Origin: Vandiemenella viatica
Lineage: Eukaryota > Arthropoda > Insecta > Orthoptera > Morabidae
Length of the DNA: 64,000 nucleotides
Reading direction: 5' to 3'
Assembly (NCBI GenBank): GCA_031002005.1
Contig: JARYHS010008074.1
Span: 353,424,932-353,488,931, forward strand
Shown: piece after piece, positions 46,095 through 58,127 of the stretch
Numbering within the stretch: the stretch's first letter is position 1
Layout: every line of letters starts with the position of its first letter
Notes under the pieces: model-generated
What the model saw: only the letters and a program-made list of their open reading frames with translations
What the model was told of the DNA's origin: nothing
The model's database searches: none
Position numbers and translations under genes: made by a program

Positions 46095-47810
46095 AGCACC
46101 TTAGAATTTGGATAAATTCTAGTTTTCTTAGATTCAAGCATGAGGGAGACAGTAAGCTTTATAAACATTAGTTTTCATTACAAGTATAGGGTATGGGAGA
46201 AACGTTTCATGTAGAAGCTGATACTGATATCAATTCATTAAATAAACCGATTTAAGAACAGTAAAGACACACAAGCTCTAAATAAACATTTTTAATAGTA
46301 AGGAACCTTTCAACTAACCTGGAATAGGGTAATCCATTATTATCCAACTTGCAAACAATAGATTTTGGCTAAGTGATAATTCCACTAATTCCTAACACTT
46401 TTAAATGAAGTAAAGTAATTTTAAAATAATAATCATTCAAAAGAAAACTAAATTCACTAAAATTCTGTAGTTTCAGACCGTGTAAATAACATAAATAAAT
46501 TTTTAAACACCTCGTTGAACAAACTTTCACTTCCAACATTTTTAATAATATGTTTTCGATAATCTCCCAAGCTAAAAAGTAATTACTTGAAAGAACAAAA
46601 AATCTAGTATAACATATTAAAATTTCAGAACATTACATGCAGTAGAATAGATTTTATATACATTTTAAAGTTATTTCGTCATTTATCACAACGTGGTAGT
46701 TTGGAAATTAAATTACGATTAAACCAAACCACCTTCATAAATAAAACTACTGTCAAAACATGTAATTAAATTCAAAGAAAATTCCAATAACTTGACTTTT
46801 TCGATATAAACAACAAGAATAGTTATTTAGAAACCGAGTTGACTTCTGATACGTTTCAAACACAATCTTGTCAAACTCATAACTTTGCCATTTCACCAAC
46901 GATTATAACAAAATTTACATCACTGGAAACAGGAATTAATATAGAACATTTTGGCACTAATTTTATTTAGATTATTTGCAATTCAGCAGGGTGACCTAAA
47001 AAGTACTTAAATTCAACATACATTTAGGGGAACCATCACTGAACTTTTGGATTCTTTATCAATGCGCTGGTTAAACTAAATTCGTTTACAAGCAAACTAA
47101 TCATTTGAGAATTCTCACTAAACAATTTTTATACATCTTGAAGACAAGACTACATGCCATTAAAGTTTTAACACTTTTTATAATCATAATCATTTTATAC
47201 TATTTTGGGTAAGTAGTTGAATACTTGATGTCACGTGGATGGGGTATATAAGCGGGTACTTCATAAAGGGGGTTGACTTTACTCCGGGAACGTGGTGTAT
47301 GATGAACCTGCGCAGTAGTCTTGGTGTGTGTTGGGTAGGAGCCGGATTTGGTTGAGTCAGCCTAGGAACGTGTCTCAGCCATGATGATTTTCTAGCTACT
47401 ATGAACTTATAAATTTTCTAAAGGGGTCAGTTGGTTCTATTCTCTCCATAATCAGCAATTTCTGGAAAAGTTTGTTCGATTGCCTACTCAACTGTAGAAA
47501 GCAAATTTTTAAAAATGTGACTTTGAAAATAAACTTCAAATTTTTATTCAAGTGAACTTTTTTGTGATTTCGTAGTAGACTGAAACCTTTTCTAAGCTTG
47601 TGGGTTAACAAACTTGGTTGCGACCATCAAGCATTTCAGTTGAGTATTCCAGGCAGGCTACATGGTCATTTAAAATTATTAACGTAAAGTCAGAGAACAT
47701 TTTTCCATTCAAGTGAAGTTTCAGTTAAGGTACCAAGCCTATACTCCGCCCCTAGTATAGCTTGGTCTCTTACAATGTACATAGCTTATGACACTTATTC
47801 TGGTTACAAT
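46095..47810. other. LTR-element interior, AT-rich
   Basis: No pol motif found on either strand. A TATA-like 'gggtatataagcggg' occurs near 47244. A strong hairpin lies at 47732-47766. Confidence 0.4.
47732..47766. repeat. strong hairpin
   Basis: Accaagc-c-tatact (47732-47745) pairs with agtata-gcttggt (47754-47766) around a C-rich loop: 13 pairs with one bulged base. Position is in the 3' part of the LTR element on the minus strand. Confidence 0.7.
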
Positions 47811-48631
47811 AAGTAATTGTCTATTTACAGATCCAATCATTTTCTTAGTTACTGTTTTACGAACCAAACATTCAATTCCATCAGAAGAAGTTATTCATTC
47901 ACCAGAAGTTACAGACATGTTGTCTGTTTGTTGATGACAACAGTCTGTTTACATCTGACAGCTGATCATTTGTCACTACAATGCAGCCAGTCCCAACATC
48001 ATGAAAACACCAAAAGTCTCTAGACAGAACTGGTTCAAATTGCTTTATACATTGGAATTATTACACCTTAAACATTCTGTATTATTATATCTACTATTCT
48101 AACAGGAGTATACAAACAAAATATCTATATATATTTATTGAAATGATCTTACTTACAAAATCATATATTTATCCATCGTGACCCCTCCCCGAAACATGCA
48201 CTCCAAAAACTAATTCTTATAAAAATAGCAGACATTTGGGCACCCCTCTCCAGACATCGGTTAGGTCCCTACATCTGACTGCAAAAGTGGGTTCCAGGAT
48301 TTCCCTGAAAACCCAAAACTAAGCAAATTACTTTTTTCGCACCGTCCAGTTTTCTTCTACATTTGACTGAACATCTAATACTACCCTACAATTTACACGA
48401 AGCTCTACTATACCTTGCAAAATATATAAACTCTGAATGATCTCAAACAGCAGACTTTGGCACATCCATAGAACAACAGATGAATCACATGGTTCTGTAT
48501 TTCGAGTTGTTTGTCCCTTAACAGCAATGTTGCTGAATCAACTGGCAATACAAATCTACAATCACTACTGCAGTTCAGTCCGTCATTACGTTCAATTTCA
48601 TTATCCACTAACTGATGACTACTATCTATAC

Positions 48632-49552
48632 CTAACAAACTAAGTGATCAGTACCTACAATTGTCCTAACATCTAGCTCAATGACTTCCTCCACAACATG
48701 ATTATTTTTCTCAGCAACCAATACTTCACTATTACCTCCTACATCAAAGAGTGTACAAAACACTGTGTCACCTATATCACATTCTGTATATTTTACCAAA
48801 TCAGAAACTGGTAAAGGGAACTTCTTACTCACCCCCATCACCTACATCAAACAAAGAGCTAAACAACATATCAGCTAAGTTACATTCAGAACATTTTTCC
48901 AACTTAGGGATTGGTACATAAGCCTTTTCACTCTTCCTCGGTTCAGTAGACAAACATTCTACCTCGCAACTCTCCTCCTCAACTGGGTCTTCTTCTATCG
49001 ACACCATCATATAACCCTCATCCTCGAGGTATCTGAGAAACTCCTCAATTTCAACACTTTTACCAATTTTCTCAACACCTTTATAAGCAAACATAGTCCC
49101 AACTATGCCATGCTGGATCACACTAGTTTCAGATAGCCATACTGTACTACTGTATATACTACAAATTCTTCATTATTTTTGGTAACTAACCTGTGACCAT
49201 CCCGTAAATCTTCTACACAACATTTATTACTTTCACATACTGAAGTGAGTGACAAGGTACTCTGATGATCCCCTTTCTGCTCTACCCTGTCATTAAACCC
49301 TGCATCATCAAAATCATTAATTACATGACTCATTACTATACCCCTTTCATGAAAGTCACTTACTGCTCCCCCCATTACACTGTCTACCACAATAGGATTA
49401 CTATCCATGTCACATTCAGCAACTTTCTCGTCACATCCAGGAGTTACAACTTTGTCACATTTTAGAGATGATGCTACACATGTATTATCATTAGAAACTA
49501 CTTCTCTTACACATGAAACAACTACCTGATCATCATTAGGAAGGATTTCCAT
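48632..49552 (-). pseudogene. unrecognised acidic repeat ORF of the LTR element, copy 1
   Basis: Three consecutive frames (49552-49118, 49121-48825, 48841-48632), joined by small shifts, together span about 300 codons. I do not recognise the family. Visible features: an acidic, valine/cysteine-rich first part with DFHERGIVMSHVIND; a middle with GIVGTMFAYKGVEKIGK and IEEFLRYLEDEG; and a C-terminal repeat region with PKLEKCSECNLADMLFSSLF and FPLPVSDLVKYTECDIGDT. A second copy on the plus strand at 57768-59628 keeps the same order, so the frame was once continuous. It stands directly downstream of gag, where pol would be expected. Confidence 0.7.
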
Positions 49553-49792
49553 CTCTCAGACAATTTTATTATTATTACAACCAAATGTTTCCTTATGAAC
49601 ACTTACTTTTGAGTTACCACTAACCATATCCTTAGTAACAGTGTCTTTTAAATACAGAATTTACCTCATGGGAACCAGTACCTGGACCCAAACTCTTTCC
49701 CACCACCGGTGAGTCCAACGCAGTGGCAGTCTTTAGTTTGACTGCCCCCAACACTGCTTTTCCCTTTCTTGTTGTGTGTTTTGTTCTCTCAC

Positions 49793-50600
49793 TTACCCCT
49801 TATCAGTTCTCCTTACATAATTATCACAACCTCTTCCCCTGGACCTAGCATCTCTCGACCTATGATCCCTCCTTGGGGAACTTCTGCTCTCCCTCCTACA
49901 GTAATGATTGTAATAACGATCAGCAAATGACTCCTGGGCATCCAAGTGTCTCAATAATTCAGAAACCCTGTCCACATTGATTACCTCCAAAGTAGCTATT
50001 AATTTTTTTGTTTGCTGAGGTAGCCTAGCTCCTATCAAGTCAATGAATTCTTCTTCCCCATAAGCATGGGTTATTTACACCTGATACAATAATTATGAAA
50101 AAATTCATGCTGAGTCTCACTACCTGGTTTGTATGATCAATTCTCTCTTCTCCCAAATCTGCCTACTTGTTGAACAAAAATTGTTTTGGAAAGCTACCTT
50201 TGAATAGCTTATAATCATTCACTTCCTTAACTTGCCTATCGCCCCGTGTCCTAGCATAAAACTATAGATGTTTACATACAAGTGCAATTTTCTTACTGTC
50301 AAGTAACACATTAAAATAGTCAGATTTCTCAAAATTATCTGTAAATTCTATAGGGTGTAGCCTTCCACTATCATCATAGAATTCAAACTCTTCCTTAACA
50401 TTAGCACTGACAATTGGATTACCTGTTAAGGGAACACTACCTTGACTTTGCTGAACCTGCAACCCAGCAAACTTTTTCTCCCACTGATTTATACTTTCTA
50501 ATCCATGTGCTAATTATTCCTGTTGCTGCACCAATGTGTTAACATTTTGTCCCATCTCCTGTCTCCAATCATCGACTCTTTAAACAACTTTCATATCATT
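49793..50600 (-). pseudogene. gag: Ty3-type gag remnant
   Basis: On the minus strand, ANVKEEFEFYDDSGRLHPIE followed by FTDNFEKSDYFNVLLDSKKI resembles the capsid start of insect Ty3/gypsy gags. A C-terminal part (50038-49793) reads KLIATLEVINVDRVSELLRH and then an arginine/serine-rich tail (RRDHRSRDARSRGRG) suited to RNA binding. Stops and frameshifts separate the two, and no CCHC knuckle is seen. It would form the particle shell; here it is non-functional. Confidence 0.7.
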
Positions 50601-50920
50601 AGCTTTGAATAAATTCACATACTTATCCCTCATCTATGTACAATCTTCTTTTACTTCTTTAATCTCCTCATTAATGTTTACAGTCCACTTCATTAATTAA
50701 AACAACACAGGCATCTTTATTATCTTAATTTTGTAACATTTTTAAATTTCTCCTGACACTCTACGACTACTTTCTCCAATTTAGAATCTAAATTGTTAAT
50801 TTACTCTTTGAATTGAAAGCTAAAACCCTGAGATTGATCTGTGATTTTCACATCAAAACAATTAAGTCAATTCAGAGAATTTTTTTATCGTTGTTTTATT
50901 GCAATTCAAAAAATTTGTCA

Positions 50921-52058
50921 GTGATAGCACAATCATTGGGACTCATGAAGGAATTGTCATGTTGGTCTGAAAACTGTTGCACATGTTCATTGGGTGATAT
51001 TATTTAATAAATATTGCTCTTAGAGCTGTAAAATATATCCATTCTCTCAAATTCCACTCAAAAAGTGCCGTAACTTAAGGTGGCAAGTGACTGGCAGAAG
51101 GCATATAGCGATGTGTAGTGATAACGCTATTGTTCCTCCGAGTATATTATTCAGTAATATGTTTCTATTACACCCATCAAGATAGTGTATAATGCACCAA
51201 CTTCACGCAAAATAATAATTAAAAAAACTGCTATATCATTACACACTAAGCAATGAGAGGATACCATTTGTTGTTGTATGCGACTTCCAGCGATGCTAAT
51301 ATTACATGCATCAATAATCAACAATGACAAAAACTAAACAACTTAACTTTACTAGATTTTTTTTTTTTTTCTCCAAGTTCATTAAGCTACAAAAGGAAAT
51401 GTCTATGTCCATTTTGTCCAGGCTACATTCCAACCTATCCATTAAGCTAATGATTCTGCTTAAAAGTTCGTAACTTAAATGTTTAATAAATCTAAATTTC
51501 TAGTGAATTATGCTTTAACAACAAGAACCAAACGCCATTTCGTTACAGGTTGCATGTCAACTGTAAAAACTAAATCCCTTTGGCCTAATGCTGAAAAAAA
51601 GGTTATTGCCGCACCATCGACCTAAACATAAGCTAAGTTAATTACTGCAACCTACTTTGATAAATGCCATAGAATATTAACATCTCCAACATAACAACAT
51701 GCTGCATATGTTTCTTGACAGTGTAATATTGATGGACATCGCATATGTGTACGTAAATGAGGCAACTAAAGTTTGCTTATGGTTCAAAGTTGTTTCTTTC
51801 AGTGTGTATTTTTTTCCATATTTATTCTTCTGCTAGCAACATATTCCCAAATAATATCATTCAAAGATTGTGTGCATGATAATTATACTTCACTATAACG
51901 CTACTCCCAGTCACTCGCAGTATAGCATTACGACACTTTTTGAGTGAAGTTTTTGAGATATCTATATATTTTACAGTAGATAGTATCACCAAACGTAAAT
52001 GTCCAACAGTTTTCAGACCAGAACAATTCCGTGATGAGTCCCAGTGATTGCGCTAGAG
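50921..52058. repeat. foldback (long inverted repeat)
   Basis: Arms at about 50921-51125 and 51885-52058 are inverted, imperfect copies. Shared landmarks: gcacaatcattgggactcat / gcgcaatcactgggactcat; gtctgaaaactgttg; ctgtaaaatatat; and cactcaaaaagtg-ccgtaa. The loop is about 760 bp, AT-rich and non-coding. It could be a TIR transposon or a rearranged duplication inside the LTR element's leader. Confidence 0.65.
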
Positions 52059-52754
52059 CCAATTTGCCATCAAGATTTAACTCATTTTTAAATTCAGAAA
52101 ATTTAGAATAATTTCAGAAAATTTGCTGTCAAATTTACCATCAATTTCAGCAAATTTGGTGTCAAATTTTGTTTTAAAATTTGCCACAAAAGATTCTAGA
52201 AATTTTTGTAAATTCTGTCAACCATTATCAATTAGTAATGAAATCAGTTTGACACCAAACTATAGGAGAATTGAAATTTCTCCAAATTATCACAAACTAA
52301 CATGCAAAACCAAATATCTTAATATTCAGTACTTACTGTTCGGCATCAACTTTGTATCGCTTAAACACTTTTTAATTTTTCCTCCTAGTACTTTCCCTCC
52401 ATTAAACACCACCTATTTTACTGATTATAAACACTCAATCACAACTCTTCACACACAAAATCACTACACTACACTTCACGTGACGATCTTCCAATCTTGC
52501 AGTCGAAAAAAGCTCGTATCCTGTGCCAAAAAACTCTGCCTTTTGTGATTCCACTGTCGATTCCAGTCGTCATAATTCTCCGAAGTCTGCTGCATTTAGA
52601 AACTCTCTATGCAGTTTCCTCATCACCGTGGCCAGTCTAGAACTCCGAAGATTTGATTTGCATATCACAAATCAACTGCAGAATCTTTTAGAAAATTGAC
52701 ATCTTATCTCACAGATGTCTGATAATTCCTTGTCACTATTCCAGTCACCGTATT

Positions 52755-53015
52755 AGGTGTCTCATGGTTTGATCATAATCATATGAAATAATTAGTCCAA
52801 TATTAGTTTAAAATTTCAACTTGTTCCAGTTCAAAGATACTGGTCACATGTAAACACAAACTCCAACAATTACATTTGACACTTCTTCCAAAGACAATAC
52901 TGCCACACTTTCACAGTACACATAAAACTGTTCGCTCAAAACTGTCTTTGCCGATGTAAACTGTGCCCATAAACTGTTCTAGAACATTTCAAAGGCTTCT
53001 GAAAGGGCTGTTACA
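52755..53015 (-). repeat. 5' LTR (shortened)
   Basis: Matches both ends of the LTR at 43821-44529, from 'ggtgtctcatggtt' to 'gggctgttaca'. It lacks the AT-rich middle (about 420 bases), so it carries a deletion or the other copy an insertion. It lies upstream of gag on the minus strand, as a 5' LTR should. Confidence 0.7.
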
Positions 53016-53750
53016 GTATAGTGGAGTAAGTTCAAACAGAGGACAGGGAGAGGGGGAACTCATGTGAAGGGAATACCTAAGCATTGCAAAATATCAAGAC
53101 TAGTTACAGGAGGCAAAAGTAGCAGACAGTAAAATAAATTATTAATAAATACTAAAGATGCCCAATTGCTCATGTATACTTGCTGATGACATGGGTAAGA
53201 AATGAAAATTGCAATATATCTTGTCTTCGTTTCGATTACATGTATCCATGCCTCACTGTCATTATCTAAGGTAATCTGTGGATCATTGCCTTACTCTAAT
53301 TTGGAACTCCACTTTGCTATTTAGCACCCATTATTTCACCCTTATAAAGAGAAATGAAATGCTGTTCATTAGAGAAATTGCAAAAGTTGTCTGGAAAATT
53401 TAAAAATTTGGGAAAACTGAAAGTACTTTTTCCTATGGGCAGATTTGGCTAATTTTTTTAAAATGTTCATTATGGCCCAAAAAAAGTTTTTAGAGAAAGA
53501 AACATTGGAAAAGTTTCCCAGAAAATTGAAAAATTTGAGAAAAACTGAAAGTACATTTTTCTCCATTGTCTGTTGGTAACCGCATCAATTGAGCATGGCT
53601 GAACCAATTTGGCTAATTCTGTTTTTTTGTTTTTGTTTGTAGTTGTCTGAATATGGGCTTTAGAGATAAAAAAAATTAAAAAAGTTGTTAGGAAAATTTA
53701 AAAAATTGGGAAAACTGAAAGTAATTTTTTTCTACAGAGTGATTCGGTTA

Positions 53751-53781
<31 letters not shown>

Positions 53782-54356
53782 TCTAATAGTAAAAAATGTC
53801 TTTTAGAGAAAGAAAAATTGTAAAAGTTTTCTGGAAAATTGCAAAATTTGAGATAAACTGAAAGTACAATTTTCTCAACTGATCGTTGGTAAGCACATCA
53901 ATTGAGAATGGCTAGACCGATTTGGCTAATTCTTTTTTTTTTTTTAAAAAAATGTTTGTAGTAGTCCGAATTAGGTTATTAGAGAAAGAAAAATTGGAAA
54001 AGTTGCCCTAAAAATTCTGTAAAATCAAAAGCACTTTTTTCTATGGACCGAGGTTTTATTAATGTTCGTAACAGTTCAAAAAAGGTTTTTAGAGAAAGAA
54101 AAATTGGAAAAGTTGCCCAGAAAATTGGAAAATTCGTCAAAACTAAAAGTACCTTTTTCTATGGACCAATTTGGCTAATATTTTTTTTTTTTTAAATGTT
54201 CATAATAGTCTGAATAAAGTTTTTAGTTAAAGAAAAGATAGAAATGTTGTCCAGAAAATTAGGTAATTTGGAGAAAACTGAAAGTACTTTTTTTCAATGT
54301 ACTGATTTGACTATTTTTTTTTTAAATGTTCATAATAGTCCCAATAAGGTTTTTAA

Positions 54357-56118
54357 CCCTTTGCTACCGACTAGTGGAATAAAGGGAAATTTATAATTTC
54401 AATTATATATTTGTATAAAAGTACTTGAAATTAAACACACATATTTTTTTCAAATTTTTGTTTGGAACTCTGAATGCTAATTGCTAAGCTGGTACTTATA
54501 AGTACCATCAGGGACTTAGTGTATCACCGGATGTACAGAAATAACAACTGAAATCAATTATGTTCATATTGGTATGAAATGTTTGTCTCATGATATTCAA
54601 CAAACCAATTCTTTTTGCTCATTCAGACACAAAAAGACATTGCAGTGGAACATTTGGAATGATGTTTTGACTGTATCTTCTTCATACTACTTACTTCACA
54701 CCTTAATCTGATTTTTAACATTAGGGACAGTGTATACCTTTGTTTCACAATCTTACATCTCTCATTGTGGAATAGTATGACTTGTATTGTTTGAATGGAT
54801 GAGGGCTTGGTGAAATATCTGTAGATGACCTCTTCTTCTTACCGATATCATTTATAGTCATCATACCCTGTGCAAGGGATCTTCTGAAATGTTTTACAGA
54901 CTTTTTTCAAATATCAGACCATTTATGTTATAGGTATTGACAAATACAATATCCAGAATTCCCAAAAACAATCTGTGCCATGATTTCGGTAATTTTCTGT
55001 CAGCATTGCACAAAGCCATCAACTGATCAGCAGCATCAACCCCACACATGAATGTATTGTAGTCCTTGACGACTCCTGAGCATGAAATTGTTGATTTCAA
55101 TCCATATTTTTCTTTGCTTATAACCAGTGGTGTAACAACAGGGTGGCAGGATGGGAAAAATGCCACAGGACCCACTGCCGGAGAGGACTCCCGCATGACC
55201 AGCCAGAGAGGCCCTCTGGTCAAAGATCCACCAGGTAACCAATCCAACCTGATAGTGGAGTTTACCCGCTGCCATGAAAATTTGATGCTAAATGTACGAC
55301 CTTTTTATCCTTACATTTCCACTAGCCAATATCTAGGTTTAAAAATTGATGGTCACAATTTCCTCTTTTTAGTTTGGCATCAGCAGATTGTTAGAAAATC
55401 CCTTACAGTAGGGTGTGATTCTCCCACAAGCAAACGTTGTTTCAATTTTTTAATAATGAAACAGACGAAAAATAATTGTAAAACAAGATAACATCGTCAC
55501 TGCTCCATTTTTTTTCAGTAAATTTTAAGACCACTCTTTGACCTAATGAGTAATCTGAGAACTTTCCAATCATTTCTTCATTTTTGCCTTGATAAATTAT
55601 AAACTTCTAAGAGAAGAGCTTCAATCAGAGCATATTTCTTAAAAAATATCCGTTTGAAAATATCTAAAACAATGATAAAATCAATTGTATACTTGCTAAA
55701 TCTATTGACCAATAATTTGTATAAAACTAACCAGAAGTCCCCAATGGTACTTATAAGTCCTCATCAGTTTTTCTCGATTATTTAGTAAAGTAACTAGAAA
55801 AACATATTTTATAGGTAAAATACATATGATTAAATGTTCAAACTAAAAAATTAATAACAGAAATGGACACTTACCAAGTAAATTATAATCTAAAAATGCT
55901 TTGTAATGTAGCACTTGTTACTCTTGTCAATATGCTGTCAAGCCCCAACTTAGAAAATCAATTTCTCGGCAATTTCACGAAGAATTTAAAAATAAATGTT
56001 GTCATTGTCTGACCTAATTGTACAACAATAGATCAACAGGCCTAAAAATGCAGTGGACACTGGTATTGTCAAATTATATGGTGGTAAATACTAATTAGTG
56101 CTGTCAGGGAGGAAAGGG
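54357..56118 (-). mobile_element. piggyBac element, 1762 bp, in the satellite
   Basis: TTAA flanks both ends (54353-54356 and 56119-56122). Ends are ccctttgctaccg and, on the other strand, ccctttcctccc. Removing it rejoins a satellite unit (aaggtttttaa into agaaagaaaaattgg). It contains a transposase C-terminus on the minus strand. A 'ggtacttataagtacc' palindrome near the left end has a partial inverted counterpart near 55745. Confidence 0.92.
54560..55125 (-). pseudogene. piggyBac transposase C-terminal fragment
   Basis: Minus-strand translation: CSGVVKDYNTFMCGVDAADQ, then KSWHRLFLGILDIVFVNTYN, matching the conserved YNxxMGGVDxxDQ and W-R-R-x-F-x-x-x-L-D motifs of DDE piggyBac transposases. 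After frameshifts, a cysteine-rich tail (CEV, then KCSTAMSFCV, EYHE) matches the C-terminal zinc-binding domain. The residues preceding this fragment are not transposase-like: an unrelated sequence with 'ccagtggtgtaac' begins at about 55122. N-terminal and first catalytic regions are missing. Confidence 0.82.
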
Positions 56119-57045
56119 TTAAAGAAAGAAAAATTGGAAAAGTTGCCTGGTAAATTTGGGAAAAACTGAAAGTACTTTTTTGTATGGACCACTTTGGATA
56201 ATTTTTAATTGTTCTTAATACAGTGAAAAAGGTTTTTACAGAAAGAAAAATGGAAAAGTTGCCCAGAAAGTAAGAAAATTTGGTAACTACTGAAAATACA
56301 TTTTCTATAGACCGATTTGGCTAATTTTTTCAAAAATATTTGCAATAGTGTGAGTAAGGTTTTTAGAGAAAGAAAAATTGGAAAAGTTTTCAAAAAAATT
56401 GAAAGATTCAGGAGAAACAAACTACTTTTTTTCTATGGACCAATTTGGGTAACTTGTTTTAAATGTTTTAATAGTGCGAATAAGGTTTACAGGGAAGAAG
56501 AATTGGAAAAGTAACACCGAAATTTAAAAAAATTATGGAAAAAAGAATTTTTTTTCTATGGACCACTTTGGCTATATATTTTAATGTTCATAATAATGCC
56601 AATAAGGTTTTTAGAGAAACAATAATTTGACACGTTGCCCAGAAAATTCATGAAAAATGGAAAGTTCTTTTTAATATGTACCAATCTGTCTAGTTTTTTT
56701 AATGTTTGTAATGGACCGTATAAGGTTTTTAGGGACAGAAAAAACTGAAATGCTGCCTGGAAAATTGAGAAATTCAGTAAGAACTAAAAGAGCTTTTTCT
56801 ATTGGATTTTTGTTCAAATAAAAAAATAAAAAATAAAGAAGTTCTGAAGAAATTAATTCCAGCCTAAAATAATATAGAATTACCTTCATTTTTATTTTTA
56901 TGTTGTTTCGCGATATGTCCAACAAATGTAATTCTTTTATTTCTATTCCACAGGTATTAATTGAGGACATGTGCTTGATGATATCGAACAAGGTATTGCC
57001 TCAATTATGCATAACACTGCCCAATCGCCTGATCCACGATTCAAT

Positions 57046-57438
57046 TTAATCAAGAGTTGAAACTTGAAGGACAATACTTGCTTTAAAGGATGAACAACCC
57101 AGCTTCTGAGCTAAGATTTTAGCTTTTTCACAAAGAATCTGGCCTGAAATTGGGTTTTCCATAGAACGTTGCCACAAAAACCACTTGAAAATGGCATCTT
57201 CTAAATCTTTGTTTGTTGCTGTCTTCATTGTGTTTCTTGAAGAACTTCCATCTTCATTTTCAAGCACTGACACGAAGTTTAAAAGTGTAGGTTTTCTCCT
57301 TTTAATGTCTGAAATCATTGATTGTCCAACACCATACATCTCAGCCGACTGTTTACCCGTAATTCCTTTATCTGACTGCTCTATAATTTTTATTTTATCT
57401 GCTAACGATAACACAACATGTTCTGTTTTAGAAGCCAT
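57046..57438 (-). pseudogene. Tigger/pogo transposase N-terminus (CENP-B-type HTH)
   Basis: Starts at an ATG in a good context (MASKTEHVVLSLADKIKIIE) and contains the helix-turn-helix GITGKQSAEMYGVGQSMISD followed by IKRRK. This is the DNA-binding fold shared by pogo transposases and CENP-B/jerky proteins. The second HTH begins (LEDAIFKWFLWQR, then KAKILAQKLG), but the frame stops at 57046 before the DDE domain. About 130 residues. Confidence 0.85.
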
Positions 57439-57767
57439 GGTGAACGACGAAACGCACTTACAAACAAAACAACGCACCGATGTGGAAGAGCACTGTCACA
57501 GTAGCAAGTCAACGACACATTGACTGACTAATCAAAGGGCCACACAATGCGGTTGGCCGACAATCACAGCGCCGACATTCGGTGTCACAACAATGGAGGT
57601 GCCACAGTTTTAGTCCCAGCTTGGAAAATTCCTAGATCCGCCATTGGGAAGCACATAGGCAGAATCAATATTTTGTGAATCGCAGTACGTTTCCATCTTA
57701 ATTAAGAAAGTGATTTGGATAATAAGCGATTCGGATAGTCAGAGTTCGGATAATTGGAGTTCTACTG
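57046..57767 (-). mobile_element. Tigger/pogo element, 5' part only
   Basis: The right end reads, on the minus strand, CAGTAGAACTCCAATTATCC, a typical Tigger/pogo TIR. It adjoins TA (57768-57769) at the point where the LTR-element ORF resumes. The start of a transposase follows. The other TIR and the catalytic domain are absent; the sequence passes into unrelated DNA beyond about 57046. Confidence 0.85.
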
Positions 57768-58127
57768 TAATCCTATTGTGGTAGATAACTTGACGGAGGG
57801 AGTAACAAATGAATTTCATGATAGGGGTATAGTAATGAGGCATGTAATTAATGATGTTGTAGATGCGAGTGTTGATGATAGGCTAGAGCAGAAAGGTGAT
57901 CATCAGATTATCTTATCACTCATTTCAGTACGTGAAAGTAATAAATTTAATGTAGAAAATTTGCGGAATGGTCACAGTTTAATTACCCAAAAGGGATGCA
58001 AGTTTGTAGTACATAGTACAGTATGACTATCTGAAACTGGTGTGATCCAGCATGGCATAGTTGGGACTGTGTGCTTGTATAGGTGGGGAAGAAGTTTGTA
58101 AAGTGCTGAAATTGAGGAATTTCTTAA

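Larger units (their letters stand above)
43821..53015 (-). mobile_element. LTR retrotransposon, pol-less, with nested insertions
   Basis: Direct terminal repeats (43821-44529 and 52755-53015) enclose, on the minus strand, a Ty3-type gag remnant (about 50600-49793) and then an unrecognised acidic ORF (49552-48632). No protease, reverse transcriptase or integrase is visible. A polypurine tract (44531-44539) sits next to the 3' LTR in the right orientation. A CR1-like LINE (44740-46090) and a foldback structure (50921-52058) lie inside. No clear target duplication was seen at the outer ends. It looks like a non-autonomous derivative mobilised in trans. Confidence 0.75.
53381..56812 (-). repeat. 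satellite array, about 13 units, interrupted
   Basis: Units of about 110-177 bp share gaaaaagttgcccagaaaat, 'aaactgaaagtac', 'tatggaccgatttggctaat', 'aatgttcataatagt' and 'aaggtttttagagaaagaa'. Starts near 53381, 53508, 53677, 53821, 53997, 54107 and 54241, then after a piggyBac insertion near 56138, 56253, 56381, 56505, 56629 and 56750. Units 2 and 4 carry the same extra segment (ggtaaccgcatcaattgagc-type), giving an alternating short-long pattern. No conserved ORF; strand is nominal. Confidence 0.88.

Noticed and set aside
47240..47260. TATA-box promoter
   Set aside because: A tatataag match in AT-rich DNA without a downstream gene is not sufficient evidence.
53381..56812. CRISPR-like repeat-spacer array
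   Set aside because: Units are contiguous, diverged and homologous along their whole length with no unique spacers. This is a satellite in a eukaryotic genome.
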